Notes under the pieces: model-generated
Seen by the model: the letters and a program-made list of their open reading frames with translations, nothing else
What the model was told of the DNA's origin: nothing
Database searches by the model: none
Program-made: the position numbers and the translations under genes
In this document: positions 8,391 to 17,316 of the stretch, one piece after another
Layout: every line of letters begins with the position of its first letter
Position numbering within the stretch: position 1 is the first letter of the stretch
Assembly: GCF_022213955.1 (NCBI RefSeq)
Contig: NZ_JAKNTW010000043.1
Location: forward strand, 1 to 64,000
Direction of reading: 5' to 3'
DNA: 64,000 nucleotides
Source of the DNA: Dolomitihabitans soli
GTDB lineage: Bacteria > Actinomycetota > Actinomycetes > Streptosporangiales > Streptosporangiaceae

Positions 8391-8642
8391 GTGAGCACGA
8401 AGATCCTTCCCGAGGGCGACGTTCGGCAGGAACTCTCGCAAGACGGGGACCACGAGCGCTTCTCCCACTACGCCGACCGCGACAAGATCACCGAGAGCAT
8501 GGTGACCGGCACTCCGATCCGTGCCCTCTGCGGCAAGATCTGGGTTCCCAGCCGGGATCCCAAGAAGTATCCGGTCTGCCCTGAGTGCAAGGAGATCTAC
8601 GAGGGTCTCCCCAAGGGTGGAGAACCCGACAAATCCGAATAG
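8391..8642 (+). CDS. DUF3039 family small protein with CXXC pair
   Basis: This 83-residue acidic protein matches the actinobacterial DUF3039 family: HYADRDKITESMVTGTPIRA, then LCGKIWVPSRDPKKYPVCP and ECKEIYEGLP. Cysteines at CGK and CPEC could form a small zinc or redox site. The family's function is unknown; it is usually found, as here, near yqgE and an SF2 helicase. The GTG start is set by a -10 box six bases upstream. A 10-base palindrome (CCCCGCGGGG, 8645-8654) lies just past the stop. Confidence 0.88.
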   Translation: MSTKILPEGDVRQELSQDGDHERFSHYADRDKITESMVTGTPIRALCGKIWVPSRDPKKYPVCPECKEIYEGLPKGGEPDKSE

Positions 8643-8788
8643 TCCCCCGCGGGGTCTCCTGGCGCGATGTCAGGGGATGTCGGTGGTCGCGAGTGTTGTT
8701 CGCGGGTGATCGGGTCCGTTAGGGCTACGGTCGTGATGTCGCCGCGGTGCGGCGTCCGTCCAGCACATGCGACAACTCGGGGGAGTGC

Positions 8789-9820
8789 ATGGTCCGGCGC
8801 GCGATGGCCGTCATGGCGGCATGCCTGTTCACGCTCGGTACCGCCGCCCTGCAGGGGCCCGGCGCGGCGACGCGGCCGACGGCCGTGCGAAAGATCCCGC
8901 CCGACTGCGCCCAGGCAGACGCGCGCTCCGTCGTACACCGTCATCCTGGGAGCGTGCATCACCCCCACCGGGGGGCCGCGCGTGACGGGCGTCCGGTCGC
9001 GGACGCCGGTCCTGTGGTGGGCCGGGGCGTGGAGCCGTACGCGCCCGGTCCCGACGAGGTGGCCCGGATTCTGGCCGATCCACCGTCGCGCCCCGGGGCG
9101 GCAGGCGGGCACACGCTGCGGTACGGCGCGCGGACGGTCACGGTGGGCACCTGGGTGCACGTGATCGCGGACGGCGTGCGGCGGGTCACGCGCCAGGCCA
9201 TCACCGACCAGATCGACACCCTGAACGCGGCATACGGCGGGCGGTACGGCGGGGCCGACACGAAGGTGCGGTTCAGGCTCGACGGGATCACGGTCACCGA
9301 GGAGCCGTTGTGGTTCCGTGACCCGCTGGGCCATGAGGCGCTGATGAAGCGCAAGCTGCGCAAGGGCGGGGCGACCACCCTCAACCTCTACCTCGCGCAG
9401 CTCAACGAGCTCGTGCTCGGCTACGCGACGTACCCCTTCTGGTACCGCGACAACCCGATACTCGACGGCGTGATCATCGACTGGCGCACCCTGCCCGGCG
9501 GCACGTTGCGCTACTTCGACCGGGGGTTCACCGGGGTCCACGAGATCGGTCACTGGCTGGGCCTGGTGCACACCTTCGAGAACGGCTGCGCGCTGCCCGG
9601 CGACGGGGTCGCCGACACGCCTCCCCAGGCCGAACCCACCGAGGGCTGCCCGGTGCGCAAGGACACCTGCCTGGGCGGCGGATCCGATCCCATCCACAAC
9701 TTCATGGACTACGCGCACGACCGGTGCATGTCGGAGTTCACGCCCGGACAGGCAGCACGGATGCGGACGTCGTGGACGGCCTATCGAGAGGGCATTTCGG
9801 GCACTACCCTTGACAGGTGA
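8789..9820 (+). CDS. Secreted zinc metalloprotease, M43 (pappalysin-like)
   Basis: This 343-residue secreted protease carries the metzincin zinc motif HEIGHWLGLVHTF and the Met-turn NFMDYAHDRCM, both typical of M43B cytophagalysin/pappalysin-like enzymes. WVHVIADGVRRVTRQAITDQ is the family's first conserved block, and GDGVADTPPQAEPTEGCP follows the zinc site. The N-terminus has a signal-peptide-like segment (VRRAMAVMAACLFTLGTAAL). I chose ATG 8789 because GGGGGAG lies directly upstream; an ATG at 8804 is a possible alternative. The stop overlaps the start of the MFS gene. Confidence 0.88.
   Translation: MVRRAMAVMAACLFTLGTAALQGPGAATRPTAVRKIPPDCAQADARSVVHRHPGSVHHPHRGAARDGRPVADAGPVVGRGVEPYAPGPDEVARILADPPSRPGAAGGHTLRYGARTVTVGTWVHVIADGVRRVTRQAITDQIDTLNAAYGGRYGGADTKVRFRLDGITVTEEPLWFRDPLGHEALMKRKLRKGGATTLNLYLAQLNELVLGYATYPFWYRDNPILDGVIIDWRTLPGGTLRYFDRGFTGVHEIGHWLGLVHTFENGCALPGDGVADTPPQAEPTEGCPVRKDTCLGGGSDPIHNFMDYAHDRCMSEFTPGQAARMRTSWTAYREGISGTTLDR
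9805..9816 (+). promoter_or_regulatory. Leaderless -10 element for the MFS gene
   Basis: TACCCT at 9805-9810 lies inside the last codons of the metalloprotease gene and six bases before the GTG of the transporter. The exporter could therefore be transcribed on its own as well as by read-through. Confidence 0.45.
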
Positions 9821-11205
9821 CAGCACCGACAGCAGTTGACGCTACATACAAACCCCCTCGGATCTTCGGCCCCGGCTATCGGACCGCAACGCTGGGAATC
9901 CTCCTCGTTGTCACGCTGATCGCGTTCGAGGGCATGTCCATCAGCACGGTGATGCCCGCCGTGTCCGCCGACCTGAACGCCATCGACCTGTACGGCTGGA
10001 GTTTCTCCGCGTTCCTGATGGCCGGTCTGTTCATGAACGTGGTCGCCGGATTATGGGCGGACCGTAAAGGGCATGCCGTTCCGTTCCTGCTCGGTGTGAC
10101 GCTGTTCGTCATCGGCATGGCGCTGGCGGGGGCGGCGGGCGGCAAGGAGATGTTCATCGCGGCCAGGGCCGTGCAGGGCATCGGCGGCGGAGCCGTCATC
10201 GTCGCCATCTACGTGATGATCGCGCGGGTCTACCCACCCGATGTCCGGCCCAGGATCTTCGCCGTGCTGTCGGCCGCATGGGTGGTCCCCGCGCTGGTCG
10301 GCCCGGCGATCGCCGGGATCATCTCCGACACCGCCGGCTGGCGGTGGGTCTTCTACGGGATCATCCCCCTGGTGATCCCGGCACTCGTCATGCTGCTCCC
10401 CGCGCTGCGCGCCCCCGGGTCGAACGAGAAGGCGACCGCCGGGGACGCGGGCCGGCGGTCCCGGCCGGTGCTCATGACCCTCGCCGCCGCCGCCACCGCC
10501 TGCGGGGCCGGGGTGCTGCAGTACGGCGTGGACACCCTGCACACGGCCCTCGCCCTCGGCCTGGCCTGCTCCGTCGCGGGCCTGGTCGTGCTCGGCGTCG
10601 GGCTGCCGCTGCTGCTGCCCGCCGGCACGCTGCGCCTGGGCCGGGGGCTGCCCACCACGATCCTGATGCGCGGGGTGCTGTCCGGCGCGTTCTTCGGCGT
10701 GAACGCCTACATCCCGCTCGTGCTCAACGAGGTGCACGGGTACGACCTGACGACCGCGGGAGTGGCGCTCACCACCGGTGCGCTCGGCTGGTCGCTGGGC
10801 TCGTACCTGCAGAGCCGGGGCACCCTCGACCACACCCGCCTGATCCGGTGGGGTGTGTACGGGGTCGCGGCCGGTATCGCGCTCTCCGTGCTCATGGTGA
10901 TCCCGCCGTTCCCCGGTTGGATCGCGATCCCCGCCTGGACGGTCGCCGGACTCGGCATGGGAGTCGGCATCACCAGCGTCAACGTCACCGCCATGCGGCA
11001 GTCGCCGAACGAGCAGCAGGGCGCCAACTCCGCCGCGTTGCAGGTCATGGACACCCTCGGCAGCTCCCTCATGATCGGATTCGGCGGCGCGCTGATCAAC
11101 GTGATCGGCCACGACGACATCGCGACCGGCTTCACGCTGATCGTCGCGCTGATGGCCGTCATCAGCGTCTTCGGAGTGCTCATCGCCGGGAGGAGCAGAG
11201 ACTGA
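9817..11205 (+). CDS. MFS drug exporter, DHA family
   Basis: The 462-residue protein has 12-14 hydrophobic segments and the MFS motif NVVAGLWADRKGHAVPF between helices 2 and 3. ISTVMPAVSADLNAIDLYGW in helix 1 is typical of EmrB/DHA2-like exporters, and the motif-C-like glycines are in ALVGPAIAGIISDTAGWRW. It probably exports small molecules with proton antiport. The GTG start overlaps the metalloprotease stop (GTGA). Codon 79 (10051-10053) is TTA, the rare leucine codon that needs a BldA-type tRNA, so its expression may be linked to differentiation. Confidence 0.9.
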   Translation: MTAPTAVDATYKPPRIFGPGYRTATLGILLVVTLIAFEGMSISTVMPAVSADLNAIDLYGWSFSAFLMAGLFMNVVAGLWADRKGHAVPFLLGVTLFVIGMALAGAAGGKEMFIAARAVQGIGGGAVIVAIYVMIARVYPPDVRPRIFAVLSAAWVVPALVGPAIAGIISDTAGWRWVFYGIIPLVIPALVMLLPALRAPGSNEKATAGDAGRRSRPVLMTLAAAATACGAGVLQYGVDTLHTALALGLACSVAGLVVLGVGLPLLLPAGTLRLGRGLPTTILMRGVLSGAFFGVNAYIPLVLNEVHGYDLTTAGVALTTGALGWSLGSYLQSRGTLDHTRLIRWGVYGVAAGIALSVLMVIPPFPGWIAIPAWTVAGLGMGVGITSVNVTAMRQSPNEQQGANSAALQVMDTLGSSLMIGFGGALINVIGHDDIATGFTLIVALMAVISVFGVLIAGRSRD

Positions 11206-11310
11206 ATCGCGTCTCATCCGTCCCACCGGCACCATTGATCACGGATTGCCTGAGCCGCTCATCTGAGCGTGGTAGGAACAGGAAGGCCGCAGCCGGTGGG
11301 AGGAGGCGCC

Positions 11311-12027
11311 GTGGACGAACGACCGCACGAACCGCAGCCGTTCGGGGAGCGGGTCTGGCCGCCGGAGCGGGAGGAGGCGGCGGAGCCGCTGCCGCCGTCG
11401 GCTCGGTGGTACGGCGCGCCGGCGCCCCCGGTACGGCGGCGGATGCCCCGCTGGGCGGGCCGGGCGGTCATCGTCTGCGTGGCACTCGTCGCCGGCGCCG
11501 CCCTGATCGCGGGAACGGTCGTGGTCGTGCTGCGCACGGTGGCCCCCGAGTCGCCGGCGACGGTGATCGTCGACGCGCTGGCCGGGGTGCGCTACCCGCT
11601 GCCCCCGGGATGGCAGGAGGGCGCCCTGGCGCCGGTCACGGCCTTCACCTCGATCGCCTCGAAGGCGGCCGCCCCGGACGTCCCGAACGGCGGGCAGGCC
11701 CTGGTGATGGTCAGGCCGGGCCCGGCGATCGGCGCGCGCTCCCTGCGCGAGGTCACCCTCGAACTGACCGACCTCTACTCCCGGCTGCTGCTCCACGGCG
11801 ACGCGGTGGACATCGTGGACGACCTCTCCGCCTCCGTCGGAGGCTTCCCCGCCCACCGTCGCTCGCTCCGCGCGGAGTACGAGGACGTCGTGAACCGGCC
11901 GGCCTACCTGCGGGTGGTCGTGCTCGACCGGGGCGAACGGACGGTCGTCGTGGTGGCCCTCGCCCAGCCGGACGACCCCGTGGCCCGGCGCGGCATCGAC
12001 GCCATCGTGAGCGGGGTGCGCGCCTAG
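11311..12027 (+). CDS. Single-pass membrane protein, unknown function
   Basis: This 238-residue protein has a proline- and glutamate-rich cytoplasmic N-terminus (residues 1-45), one membrane helix at about 50-75 (AVIVCVALVAGAALIAGTVV) and an extracytoplasmic domain with VRYPLPPGWQEGALAPVTAF. The PLPPGWQEG segment is seen in many actinobacterial surface proteins of unknown role. The GTG start was picked for the strong GGGAGGAGG five bases upstream. It is followed by a 149-base gap before the helicase gene. Confidence 0.7.
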   Translation: MDERPHEPQPFGERVWPPEREEAAEPLPPSARWYGAPAPPVRRRMPRWAGRAVIVCVALVAGAALIAGTVVVVLRTVAPESPATVIVDALAGVRYPLPPGWQEGALAPVTAFTSIASKAAAPDVPNGGQALVMVRPGPAIGARSLREVTLELTDLYSRLLLHGDAVDIVDDLSASVGGFPAHRRSLRAEYEDVVNRPAYLRVVVLDRGERTVVVVALAQPDDPVARRGIDAIVSGVRA

Positions 12028-12175
12028 CACGAAGGGGCGGGCTTGGCCAGCATGTCCGCCTGACGGCACGTCCTGTCGGTGACGGCGATTACCCTGGTGT
12101 GATTGTGAGGGAGCGAACCAGAAGACACGGCAGCGACACGGGTGCACCGACGAGGCTTAAGACGAGGTGGGTTGC

Positions 12176-13930
12176 GTGAGCACCTTCGCCGCATCGAATC
12201 TTTCCCCCTCCTATCCCGACCGGGCGGCCTGGGGCACCGCCCCCAAGCTCCGCGCCTGGCAGCAGGACGCGCTGGAGCTCTACTTCCGGACCGAGCCGCG
12301 TGACTTCCTCACGGTGGCGACCCCGGGGGCGGGCAAGACCACCTACGCGTTGCGCATCGCCAGCGAACTGCTGTCGCGGGGTGTCATCAAGGCGGTGACG
12401 ATCGTCACACCCACCGAGCACCTCAAACGGCAGTGGGCCGACGCGGCGAGCAAGGTCGGCATCGGCATCGACCCGGAGTTCAAGAACAGCCAGGGGGCCA
12501 CCTCCCGCGACTACACCGGCGTGGCGATCACCTACGCGCAGGTGGCCATGCACCCGGCGCTGCACCGGGCGCGCACCGAGGGCCGGAAGACCCTGGTCAT
12601 CTTCGACGAGGTGCACCACGCGGGCGACGCCAAGTCCTGGGGCGACGGCGTGAAAGAGGCGTTCGAACCCGCCGCCAGACGCCTCGCGCTGACCGGCACC
12701 CCGTTCCGGTCCGACGACAACCCCATCCCCTTCGTCGACTACGTCGAAGACGGCGACGGCGCCCTGCGCAGCGTCTCCGACTACTCCTACGGTTACGGCC
12801 CCGCGCTCGCCGACGGCGTCGTACGGCCGGTCATCTTCCTCGCCTACTCCGGCGAGATGAAGTGGCGCACCCGCGCGGGCGACGAGATCACCGCCGCGTT
12901 CGGCACGCCGCTGACCAAGGACCAGCTCTCCCAGGCCTGGCGAGCCGCGCTCGACCCGAAGGGCGACTGGATCCGCCAGGTCCTGCACGCCGCCGACCGC
13001 CGCCTGACCGAGGTACGGCGAGGCGTGCCCGACGCGGGCGGCCTGGTGATCGCGACCGATCACGAGACCGCGCGCGCCTACGCCAAGCACATCAGGGCCA
13101 TCACCGGCGAGGGCGCGACGGTCGTGCTCTCCGACGACCCCGACGCCTCCAAGAAGATCAAGGCGTTCGGCCTCTCCGAGGACCGCTGGCTGATCGCGGT
13201 CCGGATGGTCTCGGAAGGAGTCGACATCCCGCGCCTCTGCGTGGGCGTCTACGCGACCTCCATCTCCACGCCGCTGTTCTTCGCCCAGGCCATCGGGCGC
13301 TTCGTCCGGGCCCGCAGACGCGGCGAGATGGCCTCGGTCTTCCTGCCCTCGGTGCCCACGCTGATGGGGCTGGCCGGGGAGATGGAGGCCGAGCGTGACC
13401 ACGTGCTCGGCCGTAAGCAGGTCGAGGACGGGCTCGACGACTTCCTGCTCCAGGAGGCCAACCAGCGTAAGGACAACCCTGACGTCCTCGGCGACGAGTT
13501 GCCGTTCGAGACCGTCGAGGCGTCGGCGTCCTTCGACCGGGTGCTGTTCGACGGCGGCGAGTTCGGCACCGCCGCGGCCCTCGGCTCCCCCGAGGAGGAG
13601 GACTTCATCGGGCTGCCCGGTCTGCTGGAGCCCGACCAGGTCCGCACACTGCTGAGCAAGCGGCAGGCCGACCAGCAGGCCGCCAGGCGCAAGACGCCCG
13701 AGCCGGCCGCCGAACCCGCGCTCGCCCCGCACGAGCAGATCCCCGCGTTGCGCAAGGAGCTCAACGGTCTCGTCGGCGCCTGGAACCACCGCACCGGCCA
13801 GCCCCATGGCGTGATCCACGCCGAACTGCGCCGGGCCTGCGGCGGCCCGGCCATCGCCCAGGCGTCGGCCGAGCAGATCCGCGAGCGCATCGTGCAGATC
13901 CGCAAGTGGGCGACCCAGCGCACCCGCTGA
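12176..13930 (+). CDS. DEAD/DEAH-box SF2 helicase
   Basis: The 584-residue protein is a superfamily 2 helicase: motif I ATPGAGKTT (Lys54), motif Ia IVTPTEHLKRQW, motif II DEVHHAG, motif III LALTGTPFRSDDN and a C-terminal RecA half with GLVIATDHETARAYAKHI, SEGVDIPRL and QAIGRFVRARR (motif VI). The tail from residue about 490 is charged and partly helical. The family occurs across actinobacteria near DUF3039; substrate and role are not established. The GTG at 12176 has GAGG eight bases upstream, so it is preferred to the GTG at 12167. Confidence 0.88.
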   Translation: MSTFAASNLSPSYPDRAAWGTAPKLRAWQQDALELYFRTEPRDFLTVATPGAGKTTYALRIASELLSRGVIKAVTIVTPTEHLKRQWADAASKVGIGIDPEFKNSQGATSRDYTGVAITYAQVAMHPALHRARTEGRKTLVIFDEVHHAGDAKSWGDGVKEAFEPAARRLALTGTPFRSDDNPIPFVDYVEDGDGALRSVSDYSYGYGPALADGVVRPVIFLAYSGEMKWRTRAGDEITAAFGTPLTKDQLSQAWRAALDPKGDWIRQVLHAADRRLTEVRRGVPDAGGLVIATDHETARAYAKHIRAITGEGATVVLSDDPDASKKIKAFGLSEDRWLIAVRMVSEGVDIPRLCVGVYATSISTPLFFAQAIGRFVRARRRGEMASVFLPSVPTLMGLAGEMEAERDHVLGRKQVEDGLDDFLLQEANQRKDNPDVLGDELPFETVEASASFDRVLFDGGEFGTAAALGSPEEEDFIGLPGLLEPDQVRTLLSKRQADQQAARRKTPEPAAEPALAPHEQIPALRKELNGLVGAWNHRTGQPHGVIHAELRRACGGPAIAQASAEQIRERIVQIRKWATQRTR

Positions 13931-14088
13931 CCGTCCGCCGGTTCAACCGCTGCCGCCGTGTCCTGGCCCTCTCCCGCCTGGCGAACCGGGTGGAGTGAGA
14001 GGACCGGGCCCGCCGTCGCGTGAGCGTGACCGTGCGGCAGGCCGGGCCGGTGTTCGCGGTGCGGTGCGCCGGCGAGGCCGGTGCGGCG

Positions 14089-14625
14089 TCAGCGGCGTGG
14101 GATGCGGACGCGTGTCCTGCCGTCCAGTACCTGGTAGCGGCCGGGTGGGAGCGCCAGACGAAGGGTCACCGAGGCGACGCCCCGCTTGTCGACGCCGACC
14201 GGCAGGGTCACCGAGTTGGGCGGCTCGGTGACCAGGTCGCCTTCCTGCAGCCACAGGGTGAGCCGGTGGTCCTTACGCCGCCAGGTCACCGTGGCCGTGT
14301 CGCATTCTCCAGGCGTCGCCGGCCACCACACCGTCACGGCCCGCAGGCCGCGCCGCGCGTGTGCCAGCCGTACCCCCTCCGGGATCGGGCGGCTGCTCGC
14401 GCAACGGTGGGTGACGGGCTGGACCGCTCTGCCCGCCGCCGGTCCTGAGGCGGCCGAGTTGAGCTCGACGTGGCGCATCGAGTGGTTGAGACCCACCGTG
14501 GCGACTTCGAGCAACGCCAGCGTCAACACGCTGGTGATCCGCAGGAGGGGACGGCCGCGAAAGAGCAGCAGCAGGCAACAGGGTGCGATCAACAACCAGG
14601 CCACGCCAAGGACGAGTGCCTCCAC
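14089..14625 (-). CDS. Membrane-anchored protein of unknown function
   Basis: This 178-residue protein starts with two hydrophobic helices (VLGVAWLLIAPCCLLLLF and ITSVLTLALLEVATVGL) followed by an extracytoplasmic region with two cysteines (HRCASSR and PGECDT). The soluble part contains VTWRRKDHRLTLWLQEGDL and ends with a beta-rich LPPGRYQVLDGRTRVRIP. I do not recognise the family. An ORF on the opposite strand overlaps it but has no natural-looking domain. The gene converges with the helicase gene; the 158 bases between them show no clear terminator. Confidence 0.6.
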   Translation of the reverse strand: MEALVLGVAWLLIAPCCLLLLFRGRPLLRITSVLTLALLEVATVGLNHSMRHVELNSAASGPAAGRAVQPVTHRCASSRPIPEGVRLAHARRGLRAVTVWWPATPGECDTATVTWRRKDHRLTLWLQEGDLVTEPPNSVTLPVGVDKRGVASVTLRLALPPGRYQVLDGRTRVRIPRR

Positions 14626-14788
14626 GACGGATCACCACCATGCTGTATGAGTTCTGTGACTCTCCGTGTTAGTTCTCCCATCTCGGCCGCGTAGGCGCCT
14701 TGGGCATCTCCTGACTTCTTTGTGATCGACTGTGTACTCTCCGTTGTGCCTGCTGTTCGTGGGCGACCCTCAAAGGAGCGGCCAGCCA

Positions 14789-15364
14789 ATGTTGTCTTCG
14801 GTGATCCGGGCCGAGGTCCAGGTGTACCTTGAGCCCGTGCTCTCGGAAATCCTCGTCGATCTCGACACCTTCCAGTCAGAGACCTTCAAGCGCTTCGACG
14901 CGACCGATCGTCGGTTCGACGCCTTCCAGACGGAGGTGTATGAGCGGTTCGATGCGATCGACAAGCGCTTCGACGCGAGCGATCGTCGGTTCGACGCCTT
15001 CCAGGCGGAGGTCTACGAGCGGTTCGATGCGATCGACAAGCGCTTCGACGCGAGCGATCGTCGGTTCGACGCCTTCCAGGCAGAGGTGTATGAGCGGTTT
15101 GATGCCAGCGATCGTCGGTTCGACGCCTTCCAGGCGGAGGTCTACGAGCGATTCGATGCGATCGACGAGCGGTTCGATGCGATCGACAAGCGGTTCGAGG
15201 CGGTGGAGGAGCGGATAGACCGGCTCGAAGTGCGGATGGATCGGCTCGAAGTGCGGATGGATCGGCTGGAGGTCCGGATGGAGCGGCTGGAGCAGCGGTT
15301 CGATTCGCTGGACGCCAAGCTGGATCTGGTGCTCAAGCACCTGGTGGTCAAGGGGAGCGGATGA
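14789..15364 (+). CDS. Repetitive coiled-coil protein
   Basis: This 191-residue protein is nearly all alpha-helical coiled coil. After a short lead (MLSSVIRAEVQVYLEPVLSE) it has a 25-residue repeat containing DRRFDAFQAEVYERFDAIDK, present three times in full and once shortened by seven residues. Four heptads of the type MDRLEVR follow, then a final helix. The start ATG has AAGGAG ten bases upstream; an upstream in-frame ATG at 14732 lacks one. No membrane segment or enzyme motif is visible, so a scaffold or filament role is only a guess. Its 3' end overlaps the convergent pncA gene by 17 bases. Confidence 0.75.
   Translation: MLSSVIRAEVQVYLEPVLSEILVDLDTFQSETFKRFDATDRRFDAFQTEVYERFDAIDKRFDASDRRFDAFQAEVYERFDAIDKRFDASDRRFDAFQAEVYERFDASDRRFDAFQAEVYERFDAIDERFDAIDKRFEAVEERIDRLEVRMDRLEVRMDRLEVRMERLEQRFDSLDAKLDLVLKHLVVKGSG
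14906..15301 (+). repeat. Intragenic tandem repeats, 75-bp units then 21-bp units
   Basis: Units beginning GATCGTCGGTTCGACGCCTT start at 14906, 14981, 15056 and 15110. The first two spacings are exactly 75 bases and the last is 54, an in-frame loss of 21. From 15218 a 21-base unit encoding DRLEVRM repeats at 15218, 15239, 15260 and 15281. The near identity of the 75-bp units at the DNA level suggests recent expansion or gene conversion. Confidence 0.9.
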
Positions 15365-15923
15365 TCGGAGTGCCGCTCAGCTGAACCCCGGCGCCGTCGA
15401 GCTCGGCCAGGGCGGCTTCGGTGGTGATCCTGGCGACACCCGCCGTGAGGCCGAGCAGCACCCGTACGGCGAAGCCGTTCTCGGCCGCGTCGACGGCGGT
15501 CGCGCGGACACAGTGGTCGGTGGCGATCCCGACCACCTCGATGGCGCGCACGCCGTGCGCGGAGAGCCACTCGGCCATCGGGACGCCCGTGTCGGAGACC
15601 CCCTCGAACCCGCTGTAGGCGGCGGAGTGGGCGCCCTTGCTGAAGACCTCCTCGATCTTGGCGGTGTCGAGGGCGGGGTGGAAGTCGGCCCCGGGGGTGC
15701 CCGCGACGCAGTGGGGCGGCCAGGTGGAGACGTAGTCGGGGTCGGCGGAGAAGTGGCCGCCGGGGTCGATGTGATGGTCGCGGCTCGCCACCACGTGGTC
15801 GTAACCGTGGGTGGCCAGATGGCGCGAGATGGCGTCGGCCACGTCGGCGCCGCCGCCGACGCCGAGACTGCCGCCCTCGCAGAAGTCGTTCTGGACGTCC
15901 ACGATGATCAAGGCCGTGCTCAT
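15348..15923 (-). CDS. pncA: Nicotinamidase
   Basis: The 191-residue isochorismatase-fold enzyme hydrolyses nicotinamide to nicotinate. Catalytic triad positions are visible: Asp9 in LIIVDVQNDFC, the lysine in FSKGAHSAAYSGFEG and the cysteine in GIATDHCVRAT. The metal-binding histidines lie in SRDHHIDPGGHFS. It follows pncB on the same strand, so the two consecutive steps of NAD salvage are encoded together. The start ATG is six bases after a TAGGAT box that overlaps the pncB stop codon. Confidence 0.93.
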   Translation of the reverse strand: MSTALIIVDVQNDFCEGGSLGVGGGADVADAISRHLATHGYDHVVASRDHHIDPGGHFSADPDYVSTWPPHCVAGTPGADFHPALDTAKIEEVFSKGAHSAAYSGFEGVSDTGVPMAEWLSAHGVRAIEVVGIATDHCVRATAVDAAENGFAVRVLLGLTAGVARITTEAALAELDGAGVQLSGTPIIRSP

Positions 15924-15935
15924 GGTTCGATCCTA
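15924..15935 (-). promoter_or_regulatory. Leaderless -10 element for pncA
   Basis: On the minus strand TAGGAT (15930-15935) ends six bases before the pncA ATG. Its TAG is also the stop codon of pncB, so the promoter is embedded in the end of the upstream gene. Confidence 0.5.
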
Positions 15936-17264
15936 AGCGCCGCCGAAGACCGTGGGGATGGCGGCGTAGCCGCGAGAGAGATGGTGGGCGTCGGGCGGGA
16001 GCTCGGCGAGGCCCGCCACGCGGCGCTTCCTGGCGGTGTCCAGCGGTTCCCTGCCGACGACCTGTCCGTCCCTGATCAGTTCGGTGAGCAGCGGCCGGTG
16101 GGTGACTCCTGGTCCGCCTTCGCCGTTGGCGTGCAGACGGGTGGCGGCGCGCACGGCGTCGGGGCCGGCGGAGACGACGAGTTCGGCGACGGCGCGCCCG
16201 TCGGTGTCCAGGCGGCGGAAGGACTCCTTGCGGCCGCCGCGGCTCGGCTTGCCCACCGAACGCTTGGCCACCGGCTGAAGCACGCCGCCGGCGTCCTGCC
16301 TGGCCACGAGCTTGTAGACGAGGGCGGCCGTGGGCACCCCGGACCCGGTCACGAGGGAGGTGCCCACCCCGTAGCCGTCGACGGGAGCCGCCGCCAGGGC
16401 CGCGATCGAGTACTCGTCGAGGTCGCCGGTGACCAGGATCCGGGTGTCGTGCGCGCCGAGGGAGTCGAGGAGTGCGCGGACCTCCACGGCGGCGATCGCG
16501 AGGTCGCCCGAGTCGATCCTGACGGCTCCCAGCCCGGGCCCGGCCAGTTCCACGGCGGTGCGCACCGCCGTGGCCACGTCGTAGGTGTCGACGAGCAGGG
16601 TGGTGCCGCGGCCGAGCGAGTCGAGCTGGGCCGCGAACGCCTCGGGCTCGCCGTCGTGCACCAGGGTGAAGGCGTGGGCGCTGGTGCCCGCGGTCGGCAC
16701 GCCGTACAGGTGTCTGGCCATGAGGTTGGAGCTGGCGGTGAAGCCGCCGAGGTAGGCGGCGCGGGCGGCGGCGACGGCGGCCATCTCGTGGGTGCGGCGC
16801 GAGCCCATCTCGATGATCGGGCGCGAGCCCGCGGCGTCGGTCATCCGGGTGGCGGTGGCGGCGATGGCGCAGTCATGGTTGAGGATGGAGAGCACCACGG
16901 TCTCCAGCAGCACGCCCTCGGCGAAGGGGGCCTCCACGACCATGATGGGGGAGCCGGGGAAGAAGCAGTCGCCCTCGCGGTAGCCGTACACGTCGCCGGA
17001 GAACCGGTAGCCGGCGAGGTAGTCGAGGGTCGCCTCGTCCACGATCCGCTGTTCGCGGAGGAAGTCGAGCTCCGGCGGGCGGAACCTGAACCGCTCGATG
17101 GCGTCGAGCACTCTGTCCACACCCGCGACCACGCCGTACCGCCGTCCGCCGGGCAGATGGCGGGCGAAGACCTCGAAGACGACACGCCGGGCGGCGGCCC
17201 CGCTGCGCAGGGCGGCCTGGAGCATCGTCAGCTCATAGTGATCAGTCAGCAACGCGCTGCTCAT
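15933..17264 (-). CDS. pncB: Nicotinate phosphoribosyltransferase
   Basis: The 443-residue enzyme makes nicotinate mononucleotide from nicotinate and PRPP, the step after PncA. Typical blocks are ALLTDHYELTMLQAALRSG, FARHLPGGRRYGVVAG, the phosphoribosyl site around RIDSGDLAIAA, and DGYGVGTSLVTGSGVPTAAL, with KRSVGKPSRGGRKES near the end. The ATG at 17264 was chosen because GGAG lies six bases upstream; ATG 17270 is in frame. It is divergent from clpS, as is pncB1 (Rv1330c) in M. tuberculosis. Confidence 0.93.
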   Translation of the reverse strand: MSSALLTDHYELTMLQAALRSGAAARRVVFEVFARHLPGGRRYGVVAGVDRVLDAIERFRFRPPELDFLREQRIVDEATLDYLAGYRFSGDVYGYREGDCFFPGSPIMVVEAPFAEGVLLETVVLSILNHDCAIAATATRMTDAAGSRPIIEMGSRRTHEMAAVAAARAAYLGGFTASSNLMARHLYGVPTAGTSAHAFTLVHDGEPEAFAAQLDSLGRGTTLLVDTYDVATAVRTAVELAGPGLGAVRIDSGDLAIAAVEVRALLDSLGAHDTRILVTGDLDEYSIAALAAAPVDGYGVGTSLVTGSGVPTAALVYKLVARQDAGGVLQPVAKRSVGKPSRGGRKESFRRLDTDGRAVAELVVSAGPDAVRAATRLHANGEGGPGVTHRPLLTELIRDGQVVGREPLDTARKRRVAGLAELPPDAHHLSRGYAAIPTVFGGA

Positions 17265-17316
17265 GGGCATCTCCACGAGTCGAAGACTACGGCCGAGGTA
17301 GGGCAGACTGGGGGAT

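Noticed and set aside
14020-14448. Plus-strand frame opposite the membrane protein at 14089
   Set aside because: No recognisable domain, arginine/proline-rich end, and the minus-strand product has convincing membrane helices.
14906-15163. Regular 75-bp repeats considered as a CRISPR array
   Set aside because: Units are contiguous without unique spacers, lie in frame within a coiled-coil gene and differ by whole heptads.
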